The notes: a model not told the origin generated them from the letters alone. A DNA stretch of 64,000 nucleotides from Richelia intracellularis HH01 (GCF_000350105.1 NZ_CAIY01000005.1:1-64000); one strand, 5' to 3'. Counted from the first letter of the stretch, positions 1 to 11,410 are shown. A program made the numbers and translations.

Positions 1-2824
1 ATCCTATAAGCATTTTATTTTCCTAGGATTTTCATACTATTACTAATAAAATTTTTATTGGTAAAATTCCCTAAACATAATAAGTTAAATTAGTTTAAAT
101 CTACTAAATTTAAATATTTTAAAGTCATATAAAAAATATATCCTCGCTCTCTATCTGCAAATATAGTAACCTATGGTTAAATCTGATTATGAGTATATTT
201 AATTGTTATATTCAGTGCAGTAATTAAAGTTTGTAAAAACAACCTAAATAAGGGTTAATATAGTTGGTATTTCTAAAAAAGTAGAAAACAACTAATATAT
301 TTTTTTGTATACAGTATACATTTTTAACTAAAATAGAGACTCAGATAAAAATCTGAAGTAATAATTTCTAGTCATTAATATATTAGTGATTGATTATGCT
401 AATTTTCTGTTGAAAACGACTGCCCATTATAACCGATAATTTTGAAGTTAATCATCTTAACTACCTTGCTATTATGCACTTTCATTACATAATAGTCTAT
501 TGGAATACTTCTATTAGATCTCTGAAAGAGATTAGCAGATTCTAAATTAAATAAATTAATTTTGTGTTTTTAGTAACTACCTACTTAGTTTTTTATATAT
601 AGAGTTGCCATAAGGTAGTAAGGTTAAATTAACCTATACTTAATTAATTCACGGTATGATTTGAATCTTACTACCCATATTAGACAATATATATTTCAGA
701 AGTAATTGATACTTATGGTTACCAATTAATCATAAAACTAAAAAGAATAGAGAGAAAATTATCTATGTAAGTTTAAGTCTAAAAGTAATTTTATCCTGTA
801 AGGGAAGACTTTGGATAATAAAATCTACTGTCCATTTTGCTCTTTCATAATTGTCCACTTGAATAGATTAAGTTTAATTGCTACGGAAAATTTTATTTTA
901 ATTAGTGGTATTTACCCAATTGGAAGTTCTGATAATGGAAATTAATTTTTGCTTGTTAAGCTAACATGAGTATAAATAACACTCCCTATACAAGAAATTC
1001 TATTTGGAATGATAATTTATATCTTCGCTTCAATCTCTACTTGGATCTTGGTTTATGATCAGTAAGTCTTTATATGAGTTTATGATGACTTGAGGTTTAG
1101 AAGTCAAGCTGCTGACAATTTACACTCTACTCTAATATATACTTCGGAAGTGTCATCTCATATACCAGGTAATGAGTCGGAAATAACTAATCCTACTTGT
1201 CTTCTTATTGCTACTCTACGATTAAATATGATCACCACTAATCTTATTTTCCAGATCAAGCAATAGTTGATCAAATAATCACCATCGCGTTCGGGTAACA
1301 ATCCGGATGCTTAGTGGGAAATTATGTATATCCCCACTTATCAAATTATTGGGGTGTAACTTTTAACTAGAAAATCAGGGACTATACAGTAACTATTTCT
1401 CCAGTATTTATGTCAAATTAAACAGTATTAGTTCAATCCATAACTAAAAATTTGTCTAGAACAAAGTTTATTATTGTAAGTTCCCCATCCTTAGTTATAC
1501 GTATTAAACATTCTGTTTCATAGTTTTGGTAATATCACACATGGGTATTTGTTTTTGTCAGAGAATCTGAAATAACAAAGTAGATTCAAGTATTTCTAGA
1601 CTCTCTGATAAGACAATCTACTAATAACAAGGATTTAAAGGAATTAGACAGGTTACAAAATCTAGAAAAATTACTAAATTCGGGATATTCCCAAAAACTT
1701 GGGATAGGCTTAGCTAAGTCATAACCTGTAGGGGATAAAAAAATAATATCAAGAATAATCATTACAACCTGCACAAAAAATTAAGGACAAAACGGCAAAC
1801 AAGGGTAATTGCGAAGGAAATTGAGCAATTACATGGTCAACAGGCTCGTTCTCAAGTATTGGTAGTAAAATATAATAATCTTGGCACCTTATGCATACAT
1901 AAATCAGGCATAGATATACTTATACTACCCCTGACAATTTCATGGTGGTAATCATATATTATTAAAAATTAAAAAGCCATCTTTCATGAATAACGCTCAC
2001 CCCATATATCCAACGCTTTAAGTGACCTGGATGGGTTTTATAATACCTTGTATGATATGTTTCTGAATAGAAAATAGTTCAACAATCTATAAAACTGGAA
2101 ATCTAATTTTACTAATTGTTACTAGAATTAGTTTCTTCTGAAACCCCTAATAATAGATATTATACAATTGTATGACTAAAATTATTCACATTTTTCACTA
2201 CACACTAGGTATATAAGGACAAAACCTATCTTTGTCAAAAGTCTCCGGGAAAATATTAATATGAAGTCATATCCAGTTTGCAGTGCTAGTACAGAAATTA
2301 TATAATAACCTAGAAATAGGGCTTTGCAAAAAGCTAAAAGTAAACAAGGCAGATAATCCTATATCAATAGCTGATAAAAGTGTTCATTTGATTAAGAACT
2401 AAATTCACAGATAAATCCAGCACCCCCAAAATCATTTCTGGAGGATTTATTGATGATCCCTATTAGAATCACAATAATATGATATTCCTAGAGTGAAAAA
2501 TTATGAAGTTAAACAGGGAAATTAGACATATCAAAGATACTTTTTTAAAGTAATATTCTAGGAGTAATCATATTAGATAAATTATCCTTATTACTTAGTA
2601 AAATTGACTACCATGGGCAGAATCTGAAAATTCACCAATGTGTTAGTAAGAACTAATCAATGATAACAACAACTCAAATATGCTCACATAATACTTCAAT
2701 TTTGTTTAACATTAACTTTACAGCTTGGGGGTAAACGGGAAATTAATTAAGTATTGTACACATATAAACACATACTGTATTTTACCTGTAATTATAGCTG
2801 CAGTTATGTTTTTACCACTAACTA
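1..2824. other. Gene-poor AT-rich spacer
   Basis: No intact gene was found on either strand. The longest coding-looking stretch is an open plus-strand frame at about 1772-1951 that lacks a start. Its translation is rich in K, R and Q and contains the string RVIAKEIEQLHGQQARSQVL, which reads like decayed protein rather than random AT-rich DNA, but I could not assign it. A minus-strand frame at 1586-1774 overlaps this region and has no support. I take the whole stretch as degenerate intergenic DNA. Confidence 0.5.
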
Positions 2825-3304
2825 TCAATTATCGAAGATGTCGAAGAAGACATCATCCAATTCATATCCCAAAAGTTTTGCCATAGAATGGATTCGGGGA
2901 CGGAAAGGTATTTCCTGTTGACCCAACCAATTGGTAAGTACAAATGACTTATTCATTAAAAATATCTCTAGTGCCTCCGCATTATACTCAATGCCTTCTT
3001 GTGAGCTAAACTGGTGAGGGACAAGCATAGCAGTGTAACGAATAAATTCTCCCATCTTCCAGTCCAGTAAAAATGGTAACCAAGGATATAGAGAATCAAG
3101 ACGGATAAACCATAATCGCACTTCAGGTATTTGTGATAATTCTCTAGGATCACCTAACTCCTTTTCATAGTCGAAAATAAATTTTAGTTTTTGTTCATAC
3201 GATGCAATTTCCCCTTTTGCAAGTATATTTTCAATTACTTTTGTTGCTGGGGATAAATCTAAACTATTAATACATTCATTATTTAAGGTGATCGTAGCTG
3301 TCAT
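2825..3304 (-). CDS. crr6: CRR6-family NdhI maturation factor (DUF1817)
   Basis: A 159-aa soluble protein with no signal or membrane segment. The central block (residues about 45-110) with IPEVRLWFIRLDSLYPWLPF, LLDWKMGEFIRYTAMLVPHQ and YNAEALEIFLMNK matches what I remember of the CRR6 (chlororespiratory reduction 6) family. Family members help assemble the NdhI-containing part of the NDH-1/NDH complex that drives cyclic electron flow. Length is typical of cyanobacterial members. The ATG start is followed by MTATITLNNECINSLDLSP, a usual N-terminus for the family. It stands alone in an AT-rich region. The family call is from memory of conserved blocks, not a search. Confidence 0.7.
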   Translation of the reverse strand: MTATITLNNECINSLDLSPATKVIENILAKGEIASYEQKLKFIFDYEKELGDPRELSQIPEVRLWFIRLDSLYPWLPFLLDWKMGEFIRYTAMLVPHQFSSQEGIEYNAEALEIFLMNKSFVLTNWLGQQEIPFRPRIHSMAKLLGYELDDVFFDIFDN

Positions 3305-3460
3305 TGATTCGGAATATAATAATACTTTGGTTTTAATAATTCACATCCTAACTTGAAAATAGAGAAAAGATTCTATTTTTAGTTTAATAGTAAAATATGG
3401 TATGATGAAAAATATAATAGCAGCTAATATTAGTGTCGTTATAGCTGTTGATAATCAAAG

Positions 3461-3593
3461 CCTATATGATTTTGCAGGCTAGAGAATATAGGCTTGGGCT
3501 AAGGAATATCTTTCTCGACTTTTCAAACTTGTCTAAAACTTGCAACTCAACATTTCCTAAGAAGAAATTCTCTCGCTCCCAAAATCATATAGG
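3461..3593. repeat. MITE-like 133-bp inverted-repeat element
   Basis: The outer 14 bp (CCTATATGATTTTG at 3461-3474) recurs as a perfect inverted copy at 3580-3593. The similarity continues inward imperfectly: left AGGCTAGAGAAT matches the inverted right end GAGCGAGAGAAT, and left CTAAGGAA pairs with right TTCCTAAG. The unit therefore has imperfect terminal inverted repeats of about 45 bp around a short core with no coding capacity. This is the architecture of a miniature inverted-repeat element or a collapsed insertion sequence. No second copy was noticed in this window and no clear target-site duplication was confirmed. Confidence 0.55.
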
Positions 3594-3758
3594 TTAAAGC
3601 CTTCCTTCTTTCATGAGGTCTAGAAATTAGTGATGGAAAAATAAACTCATTTAGGCTTGACTAATAATTCCATATATATATTTTAATAACTAAAGATTTA
3701 TGATATACAGTACTGTCTGTACTAAGTATAAATTATATAGGCTATTATCTAGTGGCAG

Positions 3759-4130
3759 ATGAGCAGTTCTCAACTAGTTTTCTCTGAGTTTGCCATTCTG
3801 GTGATTGGGATTATATTATACAAATTTAGGTTTCAGACTAAATACACTATTTACCTAAATTTTAGGAGGCTTTTATTAAAATTATTGATGGTACTCTTGA
3901 GAGCATTTTTAGTCTATGAATCAGGAAAAGAGATCTTAACTTGTTTCAATAATGTGATAAAATTAGTACCCATATCAGCAGTAACTAATGTATTATTATT
4001 ATTATTAATGATCAACCCTAAGGTTATTAATAAGACAATATCTGAATTTATCATAAGCTCAAGATACTGCAACCTGACTAAGTCTAATCAAAAAAATATT
4101 TATCTTCATCTGCATCACTTATTATTGTGA
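3759..4130 (+). CDS. Doubtful 123-aa membrane ORF
   Basis: An open frame of 123 codons starting ATG, without an obvious ribosome-binding site. It has a hydrophobic N-terminal segment (residues about 8-22), another around 35-55 and a leucine-rich stretch near 78-88. I do not recognise any family. Long hydrophobic frames arise by chance in DNA this AT-rich, and there is no neighbour that would support a function. It could be a decayed membrane protein or not a gene at all. Confidence 0.22.
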   Translation: MSSSQLVFSEFAILVIGIILYKFRFQTKYTIYLNFRRLLLKLLMVLLRAFLVYESGKEILTCFNNVIKLVPISAVTNVLLLLLMINPKVINKTISEFIISSRYCNLTKSNQKNIYLHLHHLLL

Positions 4131-4701
4131 ATGGATATTTATTATAAACTCAAGTATTTTTATCTAAACTTATATTAATTTTGGCATTTATTTTAAGTAA
4201 AAACTTCACCACAGGTTTCAGAAGCAAATAACACTATGATAAATGTTTGAATTTTTTTTTAATAAACCTGTTGGTAACTATATCAAATATTGATGTTAAG
4301 CATCTAATCAATTCAGCATACTTGAATCCATCAGTAAAACATTTAGACGTTATTAGAATATAGTACCAGTTTATAACTCGCCCCCCATAGCCATTCCTAC
4401 ACATATCCGCAGCATAAATACCACCATATTTTTTCAGGCACTGCCTTAAGTTCTTTAACTATCTATATATCTAATAATTATATTAGGTAAATATCAGGGG
4501 TTTGATCTCAAAGAAAACTATTAAAAGAAACCATGCAGTTGTTCTACCATTTTTAATTCCGATGATAATCCCTTTGCCTTTGCGACTAGCAAACTAACAT
4601 TGATTTCTCCTCAAATTGGCTATACCTTTTATATATATCTCTCTTTAAATTTTTTGATACATAATTGCAAGTAATAATAAAAAAATTATTCTTTTCTATT
4701 T
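4131..4701. other. Intergenic spacer
   Basis: No intact gene. On the minus strand at about 4535-4620 there is a short open stretch reading LLVAKAKGLSSELKMVEQLH with a stop on each side. It could be a remnant of a gene downstream of the 4702-5163 gene but cannot be identified. Confidence 0.4.
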
Positions 4702-5163
4702 CTAGAGGTTATTTCTTTTCTCCAAAGACATAGCTTCAAAAGGTTTAATAGTAGCATCTTTATAGACTTTCATCACATCAGGTCTTGCTTCTAGTTGGGG
4801 TATTTTACTTTCTTCTATAATCCCACGTACAACTACGATTTGTTGTTGTCCGACCTCCAGATTTTGTGCTTGTCCTAATTTTTTTGGAATGGCAATTGGT
4901 TCGTAGCTGGTATCCAATTGAAAGCCATATACATACATCCTAGCAATTACCTGAGTTGCCCCCAATATGCCTATATTTCTAGGGACACGTAACTCTACTA
5001 ATACCCTTTGTAGATTAGCTTTGCCGATTTCACCCGCATCACTTGCAGGCATATTTCCCTGAAAAACTAGGGAGTCCTTCATATGTTCTGGTTTTATCCC
5101 ATTTAAATTATTTTTGGGCTGGTTGTTGGAATGGATATCATAGATATTCTTATTACTTTCCAT
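4702..5163 (-). CDS. Conserved-looking hypothetical protein, 153 aa
   Basis: The start is well supported: AAAGGAAC lies just upstream of the ATG on the minus strand. The first 45 residues are polar and Asn/Gly-rich. A compact domain follows at about 48-145, with RVLVELRVPRNIGILGATQV early and QQIVVVRGIIEESKIPQLEA late. This beta-alpha-beta pattern is reminiscent of the inhibitor-I9-like propeptide of subtilisin-family proteases, where a strand, 'VELRVP'-type, opens the domain. No protease catalytic domain follows, since the frame ends at residue 153 and only AT-rich spacer lies downstream. It may be a freestanding propeptide-like inhibitor or an unrelated family. I do not assign a function. 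Confidence 0.6.
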   Translation of the reverse strand: MESNKNIYDIHSNNQPKNNLNGIKPEHMKDSLVFQGNMPASDAGEIGKANLQRVLVELRVPRNIGILGATQVIARMYVYGFQLDTSYEPIAIPKKLGQAQNLEVGQQQIVVVRGIIEESKIPQLEARPDVMKVYKDATIKPFEAMSLEKRNNL

Positions 5164-6094
5164 TTTCTGTTCCTTTGTAAATATTATTGAGTGAAATTAG
5201 CTAATAGGGTTAAATTTAGGTAATCTAAAATTTATACTCATAAACAGATTAGATATATGATTTCACGTATACTCAGAACTAACTTGAAAAATGACTCGAA
5301 CCAAGCTGATATTATGTGTAGTAAGTTGACAATATGTAAATAAGTAAATATACTGAAAAGTCAAAAATAAGTATTGATTCTGGCATGAATAACAAATATC
5401 AGAAGAGTTAGGTTTTTTTATTTAAGAGTAAAATATTAATTTGATACAAGATTATACTTGTATGATAAAAGTGTAATTATATTAGAAATTCATCATAACT
5501 TATAGTCTTAGAAGTACAAATTAAATGGGCAATTCTTATAGATTAGGATTATGAATTGGAAAATTAATAAGTAATTCTTTTCCTTTCATATTTATTAGAT
5601 TTGCTGTTACTAATGCTGGTAAAGTTGTCAGTTTAATTTACAAATAGCAGAATTAAAAATAATTGCTTGACATTACTTTAAATCCTATAAGCTTAAATGA
5701 GTATTATAAAATTTATACTTTTGTAGCTGATTAACAAAATTATCACCATTTAAATCTATATAATTCTAATAATAATAAACATTGCTAGTTAGCCTAAATA
5801 TTCTGCTCTTAAACTAATTTAATTGAATACTAATAGAAACTTAATATGCAAAAGTTTAGCTGTTATTCAACGATCTTAAATGAATACTATCTTAGTATTT
5901 TCCTTAACTGAAATATAGTTCTTTGGTTAATTTATATGAGCTAACATACATAATTATAAGGCTTTTTGAAACACTTTATTCATCATAAAAGTGCTCAAAC
6001 TTATCTTAATTTAAAGATATGATCAATCCTAAATTAAAAATCACTCTTGAATTAAATTTATTTTAACTAATTTGCCATTTAATTATTTTCTATA
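5164..6094. other. Intergenic spacer
   Basis: About 930 bp of very AT-rich DNA. I see no gene, RNA or clear repeat in it. It must hold the promoter of the minus-strand gene ending at 4702 near its left edge. Confidence 0.5.
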
Positions 6095-6565
6095 CTACAG
6101 GAATCTAATAGTAAGTGGATAGCGGTAATATTTTCCTTTATACGCTTTTAAAGCAGCGAAGGGAACCAAAATAGCTTGTAAAATAGCAATCATAAAAATC
6201 AATCCGAATAAGATTGAAGAAAGCATACCAAATACATTATCTACATCTACATGATGATCAGAGTGACTAATAATTAGATTAATTACACAGGTTAGGATAA
6301 CTAACAATAAAGATATAAATATTATAATCAGGCTATAAATTACCAGAGATAATTGGAAATTCAAAGACTCCCTACCTTGTAAGTCAACCCAAGGAGAATT
6401 GGATCTTTTCCATAGCCAAATAATTAAAGGACCAAGAATATTAAAAAATGGCAAATACAATGGAATACCAAGAAATATCAACCCAGCTAGAGGTATCCAT
6501 AGAAGAGCCAGGAGATGACACAGTATAGCCCAGATATGCATTTGTCTTGAGCTTTTTTTTCTCAT
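6095..6565 (-). CDS. DUF4870-family membrane protein
   Basis: I place the start at the ATG at 6565, giving 156 aa; a TTG at 6604 would add 13 residues but is less typical for the family. The protein begins with a basic stretch and then QMHIWAILCHLLALLWIP, as in DUF4870 proteins ('W-A-xLCHLxAL'). There are about four hydrophobic helices. The middle segment DLQGRESLNFQLSL and the C-terminal signature AALKAYKGKYYRYPLTIRFL are both diagnostic of the family. It is an integral membrane protein of unknown role. An A8 run lies in codons 2-5 after this start (MRKKSS) and could affect the frame of the first residues. Confidence 0.8.
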   Translation of the reverse strand: MRKKSSRQMHIWAILCHLLALLWIPLAGLIFLGIPLYLPFFNILGPLIIWLWKRSNSPWVDLQGRESLNFQLSLVIYSLIIIFISLLLVILTCVINLIISHSDHHVDVDNVFGMLSSILFGLIFMIAILQAILVPFAALKAYKGKYYRYPLTIRFL

Positions 6566-6604
6566 AGCCTTTTTATTTGTAAGGATATAAGTGTACACGA
6601 ACAA

Positions 6605-8476
6605 TTTTCTCTCTTTATTGTTTACTACAAACCAAATAAAATCTTAAAATTATGGACTTTCCTGATATGGATTTTTATTTGAATGTTTGACTCCAATCTT
6701 CTGAAATTAGCTCTATTTTTATCCTCAAAGGTATTATAATATTTCTATATTAAAAATAATTATAATAATATTTATTTCTATAAGAGACTCTCCCAGTAAA
6801 GTTTTAAGTCCAATTAGACAGGATTAGTCTGTGAATATATTAGTTTCTTTGGAAGAGTATATAATTCTATATTACAAATTTATTTTTGATTTTTAGCAAG
6901 GGTAATCTTGACGAGTTTCCAGAGGAGTTGTCAACGTGTAAGTAACTACTAAAATTGTATTTTTATATTATATAATTATTCTAAGATTAGAATTCAGAGG
7001 AATATTTCATCTAAAGTAAAAGGGTATTTATAATTAGTGTTTCATACTAACCGTAATAATTTCCCAATTTTCAATTTAGCCCTTATGGCTTGGTGTAAAC
7101 ATTCCAATGGAAAAGAGAAAACAGTTTTTTATCGTATCTTTTTCCCATTATGGTTTTTGGGTCATTTAATTAGTAATATTAATGTGGTGATGGAAGTTCC
7201 ATAATTGTAAGTTATTCTGCGAGAAAATTTCCATTAACAATCTCCACAGTTTTGGTTTTTCTAATTCTATTATTTTTGTACTTTAACCCAGGTATATTAA
7301 TTTAGTTTGGAAGTTAAAATTAATCATTGCAGATTCATAATCTATCTTTATTTATCAATCTATTTTGCTTATAATGTTGACAAAAGTGAATTTGACTATG
7401 AACGTATAACTTAATCAACTTTTATGTTCGCTATTTTAATTTTAAATCGAGTATGTCTACATTTAATACCCGAATGCAAAATAATCTATATATCCTAGGT
7501 AGTACATCACTATTTCGTGTTATTGTGTCCCCCTACTTATTGGGTTTTCAGCTTGCTGGTAAACAGCATTAACTATAAAAATATTATTAGGCCTAATATT
7601 AGTAGGTTATTAACTGGTATATAGATCCATTTAATTTTGATAGTCATTTCATAGATACTTGAACATTTATAGTAAAGTATTGGGTATTATACGCCCGTTA
7701 TTATATTGATAAGTTTGAATATAACTCCTTATTATACTTGCCAATTCATCTTATAACATGTAAGTTCACCTCTTAGTAGAGGGATTTAAGTTTTAGTGCA
7801 ATTTTCATAAAGAAAGTTGAAATTTACTTGTATTTTTACAATCTTTGTATTTTATAGATTATGCTTTTGAAGCAGATATATCTCCATTTTTAGTGTGGTT
7901 GCCTTACCTAAAATCATAACTATGGCTAGTCACTTCGTAATTTTGTGTAAAACACATATTTTTGAATGCTTAATTCCTTAATAATTGATTGTTAAGTCTA
8001 GCTCTTGAGTTGGCTAGAAAAATTAGAAAAGCTCTTAGGATTTTAGTTTTTATTGATTTTTGTTAACTGCTATAACTGAGTTGGTTTATAATTACTGAAT
8101 AATTCCCATTTTTTCTTATTCTCTATTAAATTAGTGATATTAAAATTTTACTAGTGTGGAATGAAGTTATTGATCTTTTGCAGACTTCGATCAATATGGG
8201 TATTTAATTAGCATGTCAATATAATCAACATCACGAGACAATAACCTACAGATAAGTTGGACATAAATTAACAACTACTTTTCCAGAGTTTGATATTATT
8301 CCAAGAATTTGGTTTGAGCCTTTTTAAAACAGTTATCCAGGTTGAAATTAACTAGCTGCACAGTATAACTCTCAACATTTTATAGGTAAATATGGCATAT
8401 AATTATTTAGCCTTTTTTAGCTATTTTGTTGATAATAATTCTAAGGGATGAAGCAATATCTAGATAAAATAAGGCT
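6605..8476. other. Spacer with probable decayed membrane-protein gene
   Basis: No intact gene. On the plus strand, 7034-7204 reads open and includes ATG at 7085 followed by MAWCKHSNGKEKTVFYRIFF and a hydrophobic tail. After the stop the same frame continues at about 7205-7310 with another hydrophobic run (KFPLTISTVLVFLILLFLYF) to a TAG. A further open stretch begins at ATG 7453 (MSTFNTRMQNNLYILGSTSL) and stops at 7572. Together these look like pieces of one or two decayed membrane proteins. I cannot name the family. Confidence 0.35.
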
Positions 8477-11410
8477 ATGTCCCAAACAAAACGTATAAAT
8501 TCATTGAATCTCTATTCTTCCACTATAACCCATCCTCTTTTTATTCTTGTAGATGGACATTCTTTAGCATTTCGCTCTTACTACGGTTTTTCTAAGGGAA
8601 AAAATGGTGGATTGCGAACTACCTCAGGAATTCCCACAAGTGTCTGTTTTGGTTTCCTCAAATGTCTGTTTGATGTAATTTCCAGCCAGCAACCCCAAGC
8701 AATAACTGTAGCCTTTGATATGGGTTTACCTACTTTTCGTCATGAGGCTGAAGTTAATTACAAAGCAGATAGGAAAGAGACACCGGAGGATTTTATTCAA
8801 GATTTGGAAAACTTAAGAGAATTACTAGCTGGGTTAAATATACAAACACTCACTGCACCTGGCTATGAGGCAGATGATATATTGGGCACACTGGCACAAC
8901 AAGCAGCAGCTGCTGGTTATCAAGTCAAAATTCTTACTGGAGACAGAGATTTATTTCAACTTGTGGATGTAGATACGAATATCAGCATTTTGTATTTTAG
9001 CCCTGAAGGTTTCAAGCGTTCCACTCATGGAACTGGGATTAGTGAGTTTTTCACCGAACAAGTAAAAGCTAAATTAGGGGTTTTACCTTCCCAAGTAGTT
9101 GATTATAAGGCTTTGTGTGGAGATAAGTCTGATAATATTCCTGGTGTCAAAGGTATTGGTGAGAAAACTGCAGTTAGGCTACTTAATACTTATGGCTCCC
9201 TGGAAAATATATATAAGTCATTGGATGAAATTAAAGGTGCTGTTAAAACTAAATTAGTTAGTGGTAAGGAAAATGCAAATAAGTCTCGTTACTTAGCAAC
9301 CATTGTTTTAGATGTTCCCATTAAAGTTGATTTGGATAGTTGCAAACTCCAAGGTTTTGATTCAACTCTTCTTATACCAATTTTAGAAAAATTGGAATTT
9401 AAGTCTTTTCAAGAACAAGTTAATTATATTCAACACAAACTTGGTGGAGCAGTTATAGAAACTTCCCAATCTTCTCCAGATAATAAAAACGATGACTTGC
9501 GGTTTTTTCCGAATGAGGATACTGTTGCCAACTCGGAACAAACATATGCTCCTATCCAACCACAGATAATTGATACGGAAACCAAGTTAAATGATTTGGT
9601 AGAAAAATTACTGCTATTTAATAGCCATGATGCACCAGTAGCTTGGGATACGGAAACTAGCGATTTGGAACCGCGAGATTCAAAATTGATTGGGATTGGC
9701 TGTTGTTGGGGAACAGGAATATATGATACTGCATATATTCCAATAGGACATGAAACAGGTGATAATTTGCCACTTTATAAGGTATTAAAAGCACTACGTC
9801 ATATCCTTGAGAGTTCATATTATCCGAAAACATTCCAAAATGTAAAATTTGATCGTTTAGTCTTTCGTGCACAAGGTATTAAGTTGAATGGAGTAGTATT
9901 TGACCCCATGTTAGCAAGTTATGTCCTAAATCCTGATAGCAGTCATAATTTAAGCGATTTATCTCTACGGTATTTAGGTTTAACTATGCAAAGCTACAGT
10001 GACTTGGTACCTAAAAATAAAACTATTGGTGATCTAAGCATTATTAGCGTTGCAAATTATTGTTGTTTGCAAGTTCATAGCACATTTCAATTAGTAGGCA
10101 AATTACGGGAAGAATTAGTCAAAATCCCAACTTTGCATAAACTACTCTTAAAAATTGAACAACCTCTTGAACCAGTATTAGCAGAAGCAGAATACCAAGG
10201 AATTAGCATAGACAATAAATATTTACAAGAACTGTCTCAACAGTTAGTCATAGACTTAGGAAAGTTAGAAAAACGAGTACATGAAATTGCTGAGGAAGAT
10301 TTTAATCTGGGCTCTCCTAAACAATTGAACCTAATTTTATTTGAAAAGTTGGGTTTAAGTACGAAATACTCGCGGAAAAACAAAACTGGATATTCTACAG
10401 ATGCAGCAACCTTGGAAAAAATGCGTGATGATGATAAAACTGGGATTATTAATGCCATTATTGAGTACCGTGCCCTGGCAAAACTAAAGTCTACTTATGT
10501 TGATGCATTGCCTAACTTAGTACGCTCAGATACCCAGAGAATACATACCAATTTTAATCAAACCATCACATCTACAGGTCGATTGTCCTCTTCAAATCCC
10601 AATTTGCAAAATATTCCCATTCGTACCATATTTAGTCGTCAAGTTCGAAAAGCGTTTTTACCTGAGTCCGGCTGGTTAATAGTAGCTGCTGACTACTCAC
10701 AAATTGAATTGAGAATACTGGCCCATCTCAGTCAAGAACCTGTACTACTGGAAGCTTACCGTAATAACCAAGATATTCATACTGTGACGGCGCAATTGAT
10801 GTTTGAAAAAGACAAAGTGACAGTAGAGGATCGTCGAATTGCTAAGACTATAAACTTTGGTGTGATATATGGTATGGGCTCCTTGAAATTTTCGCGCTCC
10901 ATAGGTATAGATAGAAAACTAGCCGGTGAGTTTATTCGTAAGTTTTATACCCGATATCCCAGAGTGTTTAAGTATCTAGAACAAGTAAAAAAGCAAGCTA
11001 TCACGCAGGGATTTGTAGAGACTATCATGGGACGAAGACGCTACTTTTCATTTGCGAGCAGTCGGTTGCAAAAATTTAAAGGAAGCCGTATAGATGATAT
11101 TGACTTCGATGACATCAAAAAAATAGATGCTTATGATTCTGGATTATTGCGTTCTGCAGCCAACGCACCTATACAGGGCTCGAGTGCTGATATTATTAAA
11201 GTTGCTATGATTAAAATGCATAATGTCCTTCAGGATTATAAGGCAAGATTATTATTACAAGTTCATGATGAATTGGTGCTGGAATTACCCCCCAATGAGT
11301 GGGAAGAGTTAAAAATCAGAATTAAATTGGTGATGGAAAATGCTATAAACTTGGATGTTCCCTTAGTAGTAGATGTACACCAAGGTGAAAATTGGATGAA
11401 AGCCAAGTAA
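8477..11410 (+). CDS. polA: DNA polymerase I
   Basis: A full-length 977-aa family A polymerase for gap filling, primer removal and repair. Residues about 20-320 form the 5'-3' exonuclease (LVDGHSLAFRSYYGF, GDRDLFQLV, GDKSDNIPGVKGIGEKTA helix-hairpin-helix). About 375-560 is the Klenow-type 3'-5' exonuclease, with motif I D391-T-E393 (WDTETSD) and motif II D459 (NVKFD). In motif III, Tyr528 is present, but the position expected to hold the catalytic Asp (E. coli D501) is Gln532 (YCCLQVH). The polymerase domain is complete, with motif A AADYSQIELRILAHLS, motif B RRIAKTINFGVIYGMG and motif C LLLQVHDELVLELP. It starts at ATG and no operon partner is seen; the next gene is 1.7 kb away. Polymerase function should be intact and proofreading may be weakened. 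Confidence 0.97.
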   Translation: MSQTKRINSLNLYSSTITHPLFILVDGHSLAFRSYYGFSKGKNGGLRTTSGIPTSVCFGFLKCLFDVISSQQPQAITVAFDMGLPTFRHEAEVNYKADRKETPEDFIQDLENLRELLAGLNIQTLTAPGYEADDILGTLAQQAAAAGYQVKILTGDRDLFQLVDVDTNISILYFSPEGFKRSTHGTGISEFFTEQVKAKLGVLPSQVVDYKALCGDKSDNIPGVKGIGEKTAVRLLNTYGSLENIYKSLDEIKGAVKTKLVSGKENANKSRYLATIVLDVPIKVDLDSCKLQGFDSTLLIPILEKLEFKSFQEQVNYIQHKLGGAVIETSQSSPDNKNDDLRFFPNEDTVANSEQTYAPIQPQIIDTETKLNDLVEKLLLFNSHDAPVAWDTETSDLEPRDSKLIGIGCCWGTGIYDTAYIPIGHETGDNLPLYKVLKALRHILESSYYPKTFQNVKFDRLVFRAQGIKLNGVVFDPMLASYVLNPDSSHNLSDLSLRYLGLTMQSYSDLVPKNKTIGDLSIISVANYCCLQVHSTFQLVGKLREELVKIPTLHKLLLKIEQPLEPVLAEAEYQGISIDNKYLQELSQQLVIDLGKLEKRVHEIAEEDFNLGSPKQLNLILFEKLGLSTKYSRKNKTGYSTDAATLEKMRDDDKTGIINAIIEYRALAKLKSTYVDALPNLVRSDTQRIHTNFNQTITSTGRLSSSNPNLQNIPIRTIFSRQVRKAFLPESGWLIVAADYSQIELRILAHLSQEPVLLEAYRNNQDIHTVTAQLMFEKDKVTVEDRRIAKTINFGVIYGMGSLKFSRSIGIDRKLAGEFIRKFYTRYPRVFKYLEQVKKQAITQGFVETIMGRRRYFSFASSRLQKFKGSRIDDIDFDDIKKIDAYDSGLLRSAANAPIQGSSADIIKVAMIKMHNVLQDYKARLLLQVHDELVLELPPNEWEELKIRIKLVMENAINLDVPLVVDVHQGENWMKAK

